Assembly (NCBI RefSeq): GCF_016863255.1
Contig: NZ_BOON01000005.1
Location: 62,001-126,000, forward strand
Direction: 5' to 3'
DNA length: 64,000 bases
DNA from: Planosporangium mesophilum
Lineage (GTDB): Bacteria > Actinomycetota > Actinomycetes > Mycobacteriales > Micromonosporaceae
In this document: positions 46,021-55,387 of the stretch, piece after piece
Numbering within the stretch: the first letter of the stretch is position 1
Layout of the letters: every line of letters starts with the position of its first letter
Made by a program: the position numbers and the translations under genes
The notes under the pieces: generated by a model
Database searches by the model: none
Told to the model about the DNA's origin: nothing
Seen by the model: only the letters and a program-made list of their open reading frames with translations

Positions 46021-46099
46021 CGTTTGCGCGTACCGGCGGGGCGGGCACATGAGAACCGACTGAGCCCGCCCCTTGCCGCCGGACGAGAGACCGACACCC

Positions 46100-47746
46100 A
46101 TGAGTGAGTACTGGTACAAGGAGGCGGTCGTCTACTGCCTCGACATCGAGACGTTCGCCGACTCCAACGGCGACGGGGTCGGCGACATCCGGGGGCTGAT
46201 CGGACGCCTCGACTACCTGGCCCGGCTCGGCGTGACCTGCCTGTGGCTGAACCCGATCCACCCCTCCCCCGGCCGTGACGACGGGTACGACGTCACCGAC
46301 TTCTACAACGTCGACCCGCGCATCGGCAGCCTCGGCGACTTCGCCGAACTGCTGCACCAGGCGTCCAACCGCGGCATGCGGGTCATGATCGATCTCGTCG
46401 TCAACCACACCTCGGACGAGCACCCGTGGTTCCGGTCGGCCCGCTCGTCACCGGACTCGGAGTACCGCGACTGGTACGTGTGGTCGGACTCCGAGCCGTC
46501 GGACCGGTTCCAGGGCATGGTCTTCCCCGGCGAGCAGCGCGAGACGTGGAGCTACGACCGCACCGCGAGGGCCTGGTACTACCACCGCTTCTACGACTTC
46601 CAGCCCGACCTCAACTTCCGCAACCCGGCGGTACGCGAAGAGGTCAAGAAGATCATGGCGTTCTGGCTGCAGCTGGGTGTCGCCGGGTTCCGCATGGACG
46701 CCGTACCGTTCATCATCGAGCTGACCGAACCGGGCAAGAACCCGTGCCCGATGGACTGGGACTTCCTCACCGAGCTACGCCAGCACGTGCAGTGGCGCAA
46801 GGGCGACGCCGTCCTGCTGGCGGAGGCCAACGTCGAGCCGGACAAGCTCCCCGAGTACTTCGCCGACGCCGGCGGCTCGAACAGCCGGATCCACATGCTG
46901 TTCGACTTCATGCTCAACGGGCGCCTGATCCTCGCCCTGGCCCGGCAGGACCCGGAGCCGATCATCGAGGCGCTGCGGGCGACCCCGCAGCTGCCCCGGG
47001 GCGGCCAGTGGGCGACGTTCCTGCGCAACCACGACGAGATCGACCTCTCCCGGCTCACCGCCGAACAGCGCGCGGACGTGTTCGCCGCGTTCGGCCCGGA
47101 CGAGAACATGCGCCTGTACGACCGGGGCATCCGCCGCCGCCTGGCGCCGATGCTCGGCGGTGACCGGCGTCGCCTGGAGCTCGCGTACTCGCTGCAGTTC
47201 AGCCTGCGCGGCACGCCGGTCCTGCGCTACGGCGAGGAGATCGGCATGGGCGATGACCTTTCGCTACCGGGCCGCAACGCGATCCGTACCCCGATGCAGT
47301 GGTCGCCGTCGACCGGCGGCGGATTCTCGACAGCCGAGGAGACGGTCCGCCCGGTGATCTCCGGCGGGGACTACGGGTACGAGAAGGTCAACGTCACCGA
47401 CCAGCGCCACGACCGGGACTCGCTGCTCGGCTGGTTCGAGCGGATGATCCGCACCCTTCGGGAGAGCCCCGAGGTCGGCGCCGGGTCCTGTGTCCACGTG
47501 GACCGCAAGCTGCCGGCCGGGGTGCTGGCACACCGGGCCGACGGATCCACCGGCACCATGCTCTTCCTGCACAACCTCGGCCTCGACGAGGTCGTCGTCG
47601 ACCTCGGCGACCTGTTCGGACAGGCGCACGACCCCAACCAGGTGCTCGGTGACCGCGACTACCCGCCGGTGGGGCGCCTGGACGCGCTCGAACTCGGCGG
47701 GTACGGCTACCGCTGGATCCGGCTGGACCGCTCTCCGGGTACCTGA
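46100..47746 (+). CDS. GH13 alpha-glucosidase/trehalose synthase-like enzyme
   Basis: A 548-residue alpha-amylase-family enzyme without signal peptide. Starts WYKEAVVYCLDIETFADSNGDGVGDIRGL, then DGYDVTDF and IDLVVNHTS (His), catalytic nucleophile Asp in FRMDAVPF near 199, acid/base Glu in LLAEANVEPDK near 240, and transition-state Asp in RNHDEIDLS near 312. Resembles trehalose synthase and oligo-glucosidase branches. PMQWSPSTGGGFS and the C-terminal beta-domain also fit. It follows P450 by 79 bases but without obvious functional tie. ATG 46100. Confidence 0.9.
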   Translation: MSEYWYKEAVVYCLDIETFADSNGDGVGDIRGLIGRLDYLARLGVTCLWLNPIHPSPGRDDGYDVTDFYNVDPRIGSLGDFAELLHQASNRGMRVMIDLVVNHTSDEHPWFRSARSSPDSEYRDWYVWSDSEPSDRFQGMVFPGEQRETWSYDRTARAWYYHRFYDFQPDLNFRNPAVREEVKKIMAFWLQLGVAGFRMDAVPFIIELTEPGKNPCPMDWDFLTELRQHVQWRKGDAVLLAEANVEPDKLPEYFADAGGSNSRIHMLFDFMLNGRLILALARQDPEPIIEALRATPQLPRGGQWATFLRNHDEIDLSRLTAEQRADVFAAFGPDENMRLYDRGIRRRLAPMLGGDRRRLELAYSLQFSLRGTPVLRYGEEIGMGDDLSLPGRNAIRTPMQWSPSTGGGFSTAEETVRPVISGGDYGYEKVNVTDQRHDRDSLLGWFERMIRTLRESPEVGAGSCVHVDRKLPAGVLAHRADGSTGTMLFLHNLGLDEVVVDLGDLFGQAHDPNQVLGDRDYPPVGRLDALELGGYGYRWIRLDRSPGT

Positions 47747-47849
47747 GCGGCTTCAGAGCCACCCGGTTGCGGCTCGGGTAGGCGTCTCAGGCGTGCCTGT
47801 CGCCGGTCGATTCGACCGGTGACACGCTCCCGCACGAAGGACAAAGCCT

Positions 47850-48338
47850 GTGACCCGTACGATCCGTCGCGCCGCCGTCTCCGCCGCCCTGATCACCGCC
47901 GCGTTCGGCGCCACGCTCACCGTCTCCGGTGCCGCCAACGCCGCCACCGTCAGCCCCACCACGGTCGAGAACCAGATCAGCACGCTGATCAACTCCAAGC
48001 GTGCGGCGGCCGGCTGCGGCGCCCTGCGCACCGATGAGCGGCTGCGTACGGTCGCCCGCGCGCACAGCGCCGACATGGCGACGCGCAACTTCTTCAGCCA
48101 CAACGGCTCCGACGGCAGCACGTTCGCCACCCGGATCAAGAGCGTCGGGTACACCCGCGCGTACGGCGAGAACATCGCGTGGGGCTACCGCACCGCGACC
48201 GCCGTGGTCGACGGCTGGATGAACAGTGCGCCGCACCGCGCCAACATCCTCAACTGCGCGTACAACAACGTCGGCGTCGGAGTGGCCTACAAGGCCGACG
48301 GCACCCCGTACTGGACGCAGGACTTCGGCCGCTCCTGA
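47850..48338 (+). CDS. Secreted CAP/SCP-domain protein
   Basis: A 162-residue exported protein. Signal peptide about 1-32 (AAVSAALITAAFGATLTVSG, ending ANAA). CAP domain from about 38: INSKRAAAGCGALRTDERL, ARAHSADMATRNFFSHNGS, YGENIAWGY and WMNSAPHRANILNCAYNNVGVG. His residues of the CAP cavity are present. Two Cys (about 51 and 134) may bond. AAGGA lies before GTG 47850. Function of bacterial CAP proteins is mostly unknown. Confidence 0.9.
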   Translation: MTRTIRRAAVSAALITAAFGATLTVSGAANAATVSPTTVENQISTLINSKRAAAGCGALRTDERLRTVARAHSADMATRNFFSHNGSDGSTFATRIKSVGYTRAYGENIAWGYRTATAVVDGWMNSAPHRANILNCAYNNVGVGVAYKADGTPYWTQDFGRS

Positions 48339-48348
48339 CCCCCGGTGA

Positions 48349-48388
48349 GTGAGGAGGGCGCCCCTGTCGACAGGGGCGCCCTCCTCAC
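48349..48388. terminator. Perfect palindromic bidirectional terminator
   Basis: Contiguous 20-base arms (48349-48368/48369-48388) with no fixed loop, directly after the CAP gene and overlapping the last codon of the convergent phosphatase gene. Confidence 0.8.
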
Positions 48389-49230
48389 GTTGCGCAGCGG
48401 GCGGCCAGAATGCAGGTGTCGTCGTCCGGGTTGGCCGGTGGGAGCCGGCGCAGCAGCTCGGTCAGCGAGCAGTCGCCGCCCTCGGCGATGCTCGCCAGCA
48501 GCGAGTCGGCGACGTCGTCCAGCCGTTCGTCGTGCCCGCCGCCCCGCGGCTCGATCAGCCCGTCGGTGAACAGCACCAGGGTGTCGTCGCGGGCCAGGGT
48601 GGCCGTCGCCGTCCGGTAGCCCGACCTGGCGTTGGCGCCGAGCAGCATGCCCTGCGGCCGGGCCAGCTCGCTCACCTCATGACCGTGTACCAGCAGCGGG
48701 ACCGGGTGTCCGGCCTGTGCCCAGGTCAGTACCCCGGTGGTCCGGTCGAACCGGGTGATGACGGCGGTGGCGGTCCGGGGCCGCTCCCCCTCGCGGTCGC
48801 ACAGCACGCGATTCAGGTACCCGAGAAGCTCCGCGGGGTCCGTCGTGGTCGTCACGACCAGCGCGGCGAGGGCGTGCCTCAGCTCGGTCATGGTGGCCGC
48901 CGCGGTGAGGCCGTGGCCCGCGACGTCGCCCACGGCGAGGACGACGGTGCCGTCGGCGGCGGCCGCCGCGTGGTACCAGTCGCCGCCCACCGGCTCGCCG
49001 TGCTCCGCGGGCAGATAGCGCACGGCGACCTGGAGTCCCGGCAGGGTGAACGGTGCCGCCGGCAGCGGCAGGATGATGTGGCGTAGCTGCTCGGCCAGCC
49101 GGCGTTCGGCGTCGATGACGCGCCGGGCCTCGGCGGCCGCCCGGCGCAGCGCGGCGTTCTCGGCCCGCAGGCGCACCACGGCCGCCGCGAGCGAGGCGTA
49201 CCCCTTCGCTGGCGACGCGCCGGCGTTCAT
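48385..49230 (-). CDS. PP2C (SpoIIE/RsbU-type) serine phosphatase
   Basis: A 281-residue soluble phosphatase. N-terminal coiled coil (about 10-60, RAENAALRRAAAEARRVIDAERR), then SpoIIE domain: GEPVGGDWYHAAAAADGT, LAVGDVAGHGLTAAATM (metal Asp), WAQAGHPVPLLV, LVLFTDGLIEPRGG and the closing DDDTCILAAR. A single-domain regulator of sigma/anti-sigma switches by analogy. The start is unsure: AGGAG abuts ATG 49230 directly, and GTG 49248 is an alternative with no ribosome site. Confidence 0.87.
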   Translation of the reverse strand: MNAGASPAKGYASLAAAVVRLRAENAALRRAAAEARRVIDAERRLAEQLRHIILPLPAAPFTLPGLQVAVRYLPAEHGEPVGGDWYHAAAAADGTVVLAVGDVAGHGLTAAATMTELRHALAALVVTTTTDPAELLGYLNRVLCDREGERPRTATAVITRFDRTTGVLTWAQAGHPVPLLVHGHEVSELARPQGMLLGANARSGYRTATATLARDDTLVLFTDGLIEPRGGGHDERLDDVADSLLASIAEGGDCSLTELLRRLPPANPDDDTCILAARCAT

Positions 49231-49298
49231 CTCCTGACGATGGCACACCGGGGCAGCGAGCTGAACCCCCGATAGGCCTGAAACCGTTGGTACATAAG

Positions 49299-49332
49299 GA
49301 AGGTGCCCTTCCCTGCCGGGAAGGGCACCTTC
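49299..49332 (-). terminator. Hairpin terminator downstream of the protease gene
   Basis: 15-base perfect arms (49299-49313, 49318-49332) with a TGCC loop, ten bases beyond the S1 protease stop on the minus strand. Confidence 0.8.
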
Positions 49333-49341
49333 GGGTCGTGC

Positions 49342-50391
49342 TTAGTAGACGCTCACGCCGTAGACGCTGAGCGCCTCGGTCACGGGCTGGAAGTACGTGG
49401 TGCCGCCCGAGGAGCAGTTGCCGCTGCCGCCGGAGGTGAGGCCGAGGGCCGTCGAACCGGCGTACAGCGAGCCGCCGCTGTCACCGGGCTCGGCGCAGAC
49501 GGTGGTCCGGTACAGGCCGGACACGCTGCCCTCGGCGTAGTTGACGGTCGCGTTCAGCGCCGTCACCTGGCCGCTGTGGATGCCGGTCGTGCTGCCGCGA
49601 CGGGTCACCGTCTGGCCCACGTACGCGTTGCCGGCGCCCGTGATGTCCTGCGAGCCGACCATGCCCGACTTGGTGATCGAGGTGTTGGTGTACCGGACGA
49701 TGCCGTAGTCGTTGCCGGGGAAGCTGGTGCCGGCGCGGGTGCCCAGGGTCGCGCTGCCGTTGGTCCAGGTGGTACCGGCGTTGGTGCAGTGCCCGGCGGT
49801 CAGGAAGTAGTAGGTGCCGGCGCTGTCCCGGACGTTGAAGCCCAGCGAGCAGCGCGAGCCACCGGTGTAGATGGCGTCGCCGCCAGAGATGCGGGTGCTC
49901 AGGGTGCCGGCCATCGGCACGACCCGGACGATGCCGCCGAGGCGGGTCACGGCCGCGTCGAGCTGCTGGCGCTTGGCGCCGGTGACGGTGTTGTCGGCCT
50001 CGACGACGACCTGGTTGCTCTTCGGGTCGACGTACCAGGCGGTACCCGGGATCTTGGCGGTGCGGTCGAGCTCGGCGGTGGCGCTGTTGAGCTGCGTGGC
50101 GCCGTACTTGACCAGCTTCGGGGTGGCGCCCTTGGTGCGGACGGTCTGCGCGGCGGCGTCGTCGGTGACGGTGACGACCATGGTGCCGCTGGTCGAGTCC
50201 AGGTAGGAGCCGGCCGACCGGGCACCCAGCTGATCCGCCAGGCCCTGCGCGGCGTCGGCGTCGGCCGCGGTGAACACCTTGGCGGGTGGGGATGCCTGGG
50301 CCATGGACGGGGCAGCCAGCGTACCGGCGACCAGTCCGGCGGCCGCGACACTGAACGCGGCGCGACGGAACGAGGACCTTGTGAGTCTCAC
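49342..50391 (-). CDS. Secreted S1-family serine protease (streptogrisin/alpha-lytic type)
   Basis: A 349-residue preproenzyme. Signal peptide about 1-32, a propeptide to about 167 (inhibitor and foldase), mature domain from [11 protein letters not shown] near 168. Catalytic triad: His201 in FLTAGHC, Asp228 in GNDYGIV and Ser305 in EPGDSGGS. Four cysteines (181, 202, 299 and about 326) suit two disulphides. RBS GGAGG lies before GTG 50391. The upstream region (50392-50587) is AT-richer and should hold the promoter. It is an extracellular protease; substrate preference is not settled by sequence. Confidence 0.95.
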   Translation of the reverse strand: MRLTRSSFRRAAFSVAAAGLVAGTLAAPSMAQASPPAKVFTAADADAAQGLADQLGARSAGSYLDSTSGTMVVTVTDDAAAQTVRTKGATPKLVKYGATQLNSATAELDRTAKIPGTAWYVDPKSNQVVVEADNTVTGAKRQQLDAAVTRLGGIVRVVPMAGTLSTRISGGDAIYTGGSRCSLGFNVRDSAGTYYFLTAGHCTNAGTTWTNGSATLGTRAGTSFPGNDYGIVRYTNTSITKSGMVGSQDITGAGNAYVGQTVTRRGSTTGIHSGQVTALNATVNYAEGSVSGLYRTTVCAEPGDSGGSLYAGSTALGLTSGGSGNCSSGGTTYFQPVTEALSVYGVSVY

Positions 50392-50587
50392 GCAAACCTC
50401 CGGGGATGAGGACGGTGTCCAAGCGGCTGAAGATCACCGCGTACGGGGGATGCTGCCATCGCATAAATGCATGTACAAGAATGAATCAAGACGCGGGGGT
50501 ATGTGCAAGGGAAAACATTCTGACCCATTTCACATACCCTGCGTCGAGACCGGAGTGCGGTAGATCACAGCGTTGGTCCGCAAACGC

Positions 50588-50618
50588 GACGAGAGGCCGG
50601 CGATGCCGGCCTCTCGTC
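50588..50618 (-). terminator. Hairpin terminator after the DksA-type gene
   Basis: 14-base arms (50588-50601, 50605-50618) and a three-base loop, 20 bases beyond the minus-strand stop. Confidence 0.75.
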
Positions 50619-50638
50619 GTTATGTCCGCTCGCTGGCG

Positions 50639-51115
50639 TCAGCGGCGCTCATCCAACTGCTTGCAGGTCACGCAGAGGGTCGCCGAGGGGTACACGGCCA
50701 GCCGGGCCGCCGCGATCGGCTCGCCGCACCCCTCGCACCAGCCGTAGCCACCCTTCTCCAACCGCTCCAGCGCCCGCTCGACCTGGTCGATGCGTTCGCG
50801 GACCGCGTTGGCGAGGGAGATCTCCTGCTCACGGTTGAAGGCCTTGGTGCCGATGTCGACGACGTCGTCGCCGGCGTCGGGTACCAGCAGGCCGCGTTCC
50901 TGAGTCGTGATGTCGGCGACGAGCTCGCGGTGCTCGGCGCGCAGGTCCTCGAGGCGCGCCTGGAGGGCGGCGCGGATGCTCGCCGTCTGGACTTCGACGT
51001 CGCTCGGCGGCGTGGCCCCCGGACCCGCCTTCGTCGCCGACAGCGGGCCCGCGTTCGGCGAAGCCGGCAAGACCGTCGGTCCGACAAGGGCGGTGGTGTC
51101 GGCTTCCATCAACAT
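50639..51115 (-). CDS. DksA/TraR-type zinc-finger protein
   Basis: A 158-residue protein. Coiled-coil region about 48-120 (RAALQARLEDLRAEHRELVADI, then IDQVERALERLEKG) ends in a zinc ribbon with GWCEGCGEP and LCVTCKQL (four Cys). The AGD-type DxxDxA tip residues are replaced by DAGDDVVDIG at the coil tip. Such proteins bind RNA polymerase at the secondary channel and alter rRNA or stress promoter use. N-terminal 45 residues are a Pro/Ala-rich extension. ATG 51115 follows GGGAG. Confidence 0.87.
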   Translation of the reverse strand: MLMEADTTALVGPTVLPASPNAGPLSATKAGPGATPPSDVEVQTASIRAALQARLEDLRAEHRELVADITTQERGLLVPDAGDDVVDIGTKAFNREQEISLANAVRERIDQVERALERLEKGGYGWCEGCGEPIAAARLAVYPSATLCVTCKQLDERR

Positions 51116-51300
51116 GGGCACTCCCAGTCAGCGGCCCGCCGGTCCGCCGGCCGGGCGTTCTCGTACTACTCGTCACTGCCTCACGTCGACGCCGCCTCGA
51201 CTGATCGCGCGTCGATGCCGGCCCCGGTACCCCGGGAAAGCCCGCACGAAACCAACGGCAGAAGCCTGCATTTCGTCGCGGCTCTGCCGATAGGCGACGC

Positions 51301-52704
51301 GTGACCTCGTCTGTTCAGCCGCCGACCGCCCGGAGCGCACGCCTGCGCGCCTTCGTGGAAGTGACGGCGGCGACCCTGGACGCGGTCGCCGGCGAGCAGC
51401 GACTGGCGGCGCTCGTCGCGGACCTGATCGAGCGCTCCCTCGACGCTCATGCCACGGTGTGGATCCTGCCCACCGACGGCGGGCCGATGAGGATGCTGGC
51501 CGGCAACCATCCCGAGGCCGACGAGACGCGACTGGCGGGCGTGCTGGCGGAGTGGACGGCCGACCCGGCCACCGACGCCGACGCGGCATGGATCGACGGG
51601 ATCGCGCTGCTGCCGATGCGGGTACGGGACCGGCTCGCCGGTGCGGTGGCGGTCTCCCGCCCGGGCGGAAAGCCCTTCACCGATGACGACGTCGACTTCG
51701 TCCACGCGCTCGCGGACGTCACCGGCGCAACGATCCGCAACGCACGGGTACTGGCGGACTCCGCCGAGGTAATGGAGGAGCTACGCCAGCAGGGCGAGCT
51801 GATGGAGTACATCTCGGACGCGCTGATCGCGTGCGACTCCGAGCGCCGGATCGTGAACTGGAACGCCGGCGCGGAGCGGGTCTACGGGTACCCGCAGGGC
51901 GAGGCGCTGGGCTGCGACGTCTTCGCTCTGCTCGCGACGCAGTTCTACACGGTGAGCGGGGTCGCGTTGCCGCTCGAGGAGGTGTTCGAGCAGGTCGCCA
52001 ACGTCGGTCAGTGGCACGGCGAACTGCACGAGCGCCGGGCCGACGGAGCGCCCCTGACGGTCATGTGCTCGCTGACCTCGCGGGGTGGCCCGGCCGACGG
52101 GGACACCGGCGTCGTCCTGGTCAACCGGGACGTCACCGACCAGCGCCGGGAGGAGCACCGTGCCCTGCACGACGCCCTGACCGGACTGCCCAACCGCCGG
52201 CTGCTGACCAACCGGCTGTACGACGCCCTGGCCCGCCGGCACCGTACCGGGTCGGCGCTCGCGGTGCTCTTCGTCGACCTGGACAAGTTCAAACCCATCA
52301 ACGACACGTACGGGCACGCGGCCGGCGACGAGGTGCTCATGGTGATGGCGCAGCGGTTGACCGAGGTGGTACGCCACAGCGACACGGTCGCCCGGCTCGG
52401 TGGCGACGAGTTCGTCGTCGTGGTGGAGGAGGCCGGCACGCAGGAGAACATCCGGTACATCACGCGGCGGGTGGTCGAGTCGCTGGCCGAGCCGATCGAC
52501 GTCGGCGGCCCGAAGGTGGAGGTACGGGCGAGCATCGGGGTCGCCGTGGTCAACGCACCGCAGGGCGGAGGCGAGATCGCCCCGGACACCCTCATCGGCA
52601 TCGCCGACGAGGCCATGTACGAGGCAAAGCACAACCATTCGGGCATGCGCTTCACGTACTGTTCGGACATATCAGGTAAACAGGGGCGCGTCGGAGCCGC
52701 CTGA
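51301..52704 (+). CDS. GAF-PAS-GGDEF diguanylate cyclase
   Basis: A 467-residue soluble sensor. GAF-like domain about 15-150, PAS domain about 165-285 (ISDALIACDSERRIVNWNAGAERVYGY), GGDEF domain about 290-450 with DALTGLPNRR, VDLDKFKPINDTYGH, and intact ARLGGDEFVV near 363-370. No inhibitory RxxD motif is evident in the expected place. Start GTG 51301 is preceded by a weak site. It would make c-di-GMP in response to a small-molecule or redox signal. Divergent from the DksA-type gene. Confidence 0.93.
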   Translation: MTSSVQPPTARSARLRAFVEVTAATLDAVAGEQRLAALVADLIERSLDAHATVWILPTDGGPMRMLAGNHPEADETRLAGVLAEWTADPATDADAAWIDGIALLPMRVRDRLAGAVAVSRPGGKPFTDDDVDFVHALADVTGATIRNARVLADSAEVMEELRQQGELMEYISDALIACDSERRIVNWNAGAERVYGYPQGEALGCDVFALLATQFYTVSGVALPLEEVFEQVANVGQWHGELHERRADGAPLTVMCSLTSRGGPADGDTGVVLVNRDVTDQRREEHRALHDALTGLPNRRLLTNRLYDALARRHRTGSALAVLFVDLDKFKPINDTYGHAAGDEVLMVMAQRLTEVVRHSDTVARLGGDEFVVVVEEAGTQENIRYITRRVVESLAEPIDVGGPKVEVRASIGVAVVNAPQGGGEIAPDTLIGIADEAMYEAKHNHSGMRFTYCSDISGKQGRVGAA

Positions 52705-52873
52705 ATCAGGGCAGATGGGCTAGAACTAGGCATGCGAATCGGCCGTCATCGACCGGCGTTGAGCACCCTCCCGCCGCATCACCGGCTTCGAGCAGCGAAA
52801 AGGCACGGCCAGCACAAGAGAATTAGCCCGATAGCTGACATGGGTAACGGTGAGCACACGTACAGTGACTGCC

Positions 52874-53272
52874 ATGGCGAATGAAGCGAGCACCTGGACC
52901 ACCGGGCAGACGATCCTCGCCGTAGACGACGAGGCGGACCTGCTCGAGGCGGTCCGGCGGGTCCTGAGCCGACGGGGGCACACCGTGCTCACCGCCGGCG
53001 GGCCGGCCGAGGCACTCGAGGTGTGCCGTACCCACCCCGGCCGGATCGACCTTCTGCTCACCGATGTCCGCATGCCCGGCGGCAGCGGCACCGACCTGGC
53101 TGCCCAGGTCGCCCAGGTACGACCCGACCTCTCCGTGCTGTACATGTCGGGCCTGCACGACACGGCAGACGACCAACCGGGCGTACCGCGCCGGATGGTG
53201 GCCAAGCCGTTCACGCCGGCCAGCCTCGGGGAGGCGGTCGACAGCGCCCTGGCCGCGCACGCCGGCCGCTGA
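52874..53272 (+). CDS. Single-domain response regulator
   Basis: A 132-residue receiver. VDDE (17-20), phospho-Asp64 in LLLTDVRMPGG, and Lys near 111 in MVAKPFTP. It lacks an output domain. It converges with the hybrid kinase gene (stop to stop 16 bases) and its receiver looks close to that of the hybrid kinase C-terminus, which suggests a shared origin or shared phosphorelay. The 169 bases upstream (52705-52873) hold no gene. Confidence 0.9.
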   Translation: MANEASTWTTGQTILAVDDEADLLEAVRRVLSRRGHTVLTAGGPAEALEVCRTHPGRIDLLLTDVRMPGGSGTDLAAQVAQVRPDLSVLYMSGLHDTADDQPGVPRRMVAKPFTPASLGEAVDSALAAHAGR

Positions 53273-53288
53273 GGTTCGTTACGGCTGC

Positions 53289-55325
53289 TCAGCAGCCGTC
53301 GAGCACCTGGCGCACCGTCTGGAGCAGTTCCGCCTCCGAGAACGGCTTCTCCAGCAACGTCACACCGGGCTCCAGGGTGCCGCTGCTGGCGAGGACCGGC
53401 CGCGCGTACCCGGACATGAAGATCACTTTGACGTCCGGCCGGAGCGCCCTGACCCGCTCGGCGACGTCCTTGCCGAGCATCTTGGGCATCACCACGTCGG
53501 TCATCAGCAGATGGATCCGGCCGTCGTGAGCGCGGGCCACGTCCAGGGCGTCCAGCGGCGACTCGGTCATCAGCACCTCGTACCCGCCCCGCCGCAGGAT
53601 GCGCCGGGCCACCTCGCGGATCGCCGGCTCGTCCTCGACGACGAGGACCGTCTCACCGCCACCGGACGGGATCCCCACCACCACCGGCGCTTCCAACTCG
53701 GCCGGCGCCTCGTCGGTGGCCGGCAGCAGGACCGTGAAGGTGGTACCGACCCCGGGCTCGGAGGCGATCTGCACGTCGCCGCCGGCCTGCCGGACGATGC
53801 CGTACACGGTCGCCAGCCCCAGGCCGGTGCCCTCACCCTTCGGCTTGGTCGTGAAGAACGGCTCGAACGCCCGCCCGATGACCTCCCGTGGCATCCCGGT
53901 ACCGGTGTCCTCCACCCGGATCGCCACGTACCGGCCGGCGGGCAGCCCGGCCTCGTTGCCGACGATCATGTTCCTGGTCCCGATCGTCAGGATGCCGCCG
54001 CCGAGCATCGCGTCGCGCGCGTTGACGGCCAGGTTGACCAGGACCTGTTCGATCTGGCCAGGGTCCGCCTTGACCGGCCACAGCCCCGTGGACAACTCCG
54101 TGAGAAGCTGGACGTGCTCGCCGATCGAGCGGATCAGCAGCTCCTTGACGTCGCTGACGACAGCGTTGAGGGAGAGCACGCGCGGGCGTACGACCTCCCG
54201 CCGGCCGAACGCGAGAAGCTGGTGGGTCAGCCCGATGCCCCGCTCGGTGGCGCGCTGGATCTGCTGCATGTCGCGGGCGACCGAGTGCCAGCGGTCCGGG
54301 TCCGCCACCGCGGCCATCTCGATCTCTTCCGACACGAACGCGGCGTAATTGACGATCACCGCGAGCAGGTTGTTGAAGTCGTGCGCCACGCCGCCCGCGA
54401 GCTGTCCCAGGCTCTCCAGCCGCTGTGCCTGCTGCAGGCGGCCCTCCAGCCGCTGCCGCTCGGCCTGCGCCTTGAGCCGGTCCCGCTCGGCCTCCGCCTC
54501 GAGCCGCTCGGTCACGTCCCGGACGGCTGCCGCGGCCAGTACCCCGTCATCGGTCTCCACCCAGCTCAGGCTGATGTCGACCGGGAACAGGGTGCCGTCG
54601 GCGCGCCGGGCGGTCAGCTGGGAGTGACCGGCCAGGGGTCGCAGCTGCGGGTGGGCCATGTACTCCGCCCGGTGCCTGATGTGCAGCTCGCGCGCCGCTT
54701 CCGGCACGAGCAGCTCGACCGGCTGCCCGATCAGGTCGTCCCGGCGGTAGCCGAAGGTGCGCTCGGTCGCCGCGTTGCAGATCACGATCACGCCGTTGGC
54801 ATTGATCCCTACGATCGCGTCGGGCGCCTCCTCCAGCAGTCCGCGGTACCTCGCCTGCGCCCGTTCCCGCTCGCTGACGCTCCGGCAGACCGCGGCGATG
54901 CCGACGACGGCGCCGCTGTCGTCGGTGATCGGCGACGGGGTGATGCCCACCTCGATCGCCGTACCGTCGCGCCGCAGCCGCCAGGTCCGGTAGCGCTCGA
55001 CCCGCTTGCCGACCCTGACCGAGGCGATGACCGCATCCTGTTCGGTGCCCCGGTTCTCCGGCCACAGCACGCCGACGTGCCGGCCGATCATCTCCGCCGC
55101 CGGGTATCCGAACAGTTCCTCGGCACTGCGGTTCCAGCTGGTGACGACGCCGTCGAGGGTCATGCTGACGATCGCGTCGTGCGACGAGCGCACGATCGCC
55201 GCGAGGAGCGCGTGCTGCGGCGGAGCGCAGTCGCGACCGGCGTCGGTGCCAGCGCCGGCATCGTCGCCGGCGACGCTGCCGGCGTAACCAAACCGCCGCG
55301 ACTGTCCGTTAGAGCATTCAGCCAT
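53289..55325 (-). CDS. Soluble hybrid histidine kinase (PAS-PAS-HK-REC)
   Basis: A 678-residue cytosolic kinase. Two PAS domains at about 45-155 (SSHDAIVSMTLDGVVTSWN) and 165-280 (EEAPDAIVGINANGVIVICN), a coiled coil, HisKA with VAHDFNNLLAVI (His near 314), HATPase with VNLAVNARDAM, DTGTGMP and GTGLGLATVYGI, then a receiver (about 555-675) with VVEDEPAIRE, Asp near 610 in LLMTDVVMPKM and LEKPFSE. This layout is common in complex phosphorelays. It is divergent from the EAL-DICT gene across a 62-base promoter gap. Confidence 0.93.
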   Translation of the reverse strand: MAECSNGQSRRFGYAGSVAGDDAGAGTDAGRDCAPPQHALLAAIVRSSHDAIVSMTLDGVVTSWNRSAEELFGYPAAEMIGRHVGVLWPENRGTEQDAVIASVRVGKRVERYRTWRLRRDGTAIEVGITPSPITDDSGAVVGIAAVCRSVSERERAQARYRGLLEEAPDAIVGINANGVIVICNAATERTFGYRRDDLIGQPVELLVPEAARELHIRHRAEYMAHPQLRPLAGHSQLTARRADGTLFPVDISLSWVETDDGVLAAAAVRDVTERLEAEAERDRLKAQAERQRLEGRLQQAQRLESLGQLAGGVAHDFNNLLAVIVNYAAFVSEEIEMAAVADPDRWHSVARDMQQIQRATERGIGLTHQLLAFGRREVVRPRVLSLNAVVSDVKELLIRSIGEHVQLLTELSTGLWPVKADPGQIEQVLVNLAVNARDAMLGGGILTIGTRNMIVGNEAGLPAGRYVAIRVEDTGTGMPREVIGRAFEPFFTTKPKGEGTGLGLATVYGIVRQAGGDVQIASEPGVGTTFTVLLPATDEAPAELEAPVVVGIPSGGGETVLVVEDEPAIREVARRILRRGGYEVLMTESPLDALDVARAHDGRIHLLMTDVVMPKMLGKDVAERVRALRPDVKVIFMSGYARPVLASSGTLEPGVTLLEKPFSEAELLQTVRQVLDGC

Positions 55326-55387
55326 GATCCCCTACTAAACACGTACTATCCAGACCGTATCTTTAATTTCGGTATAAGCGGGGCAAA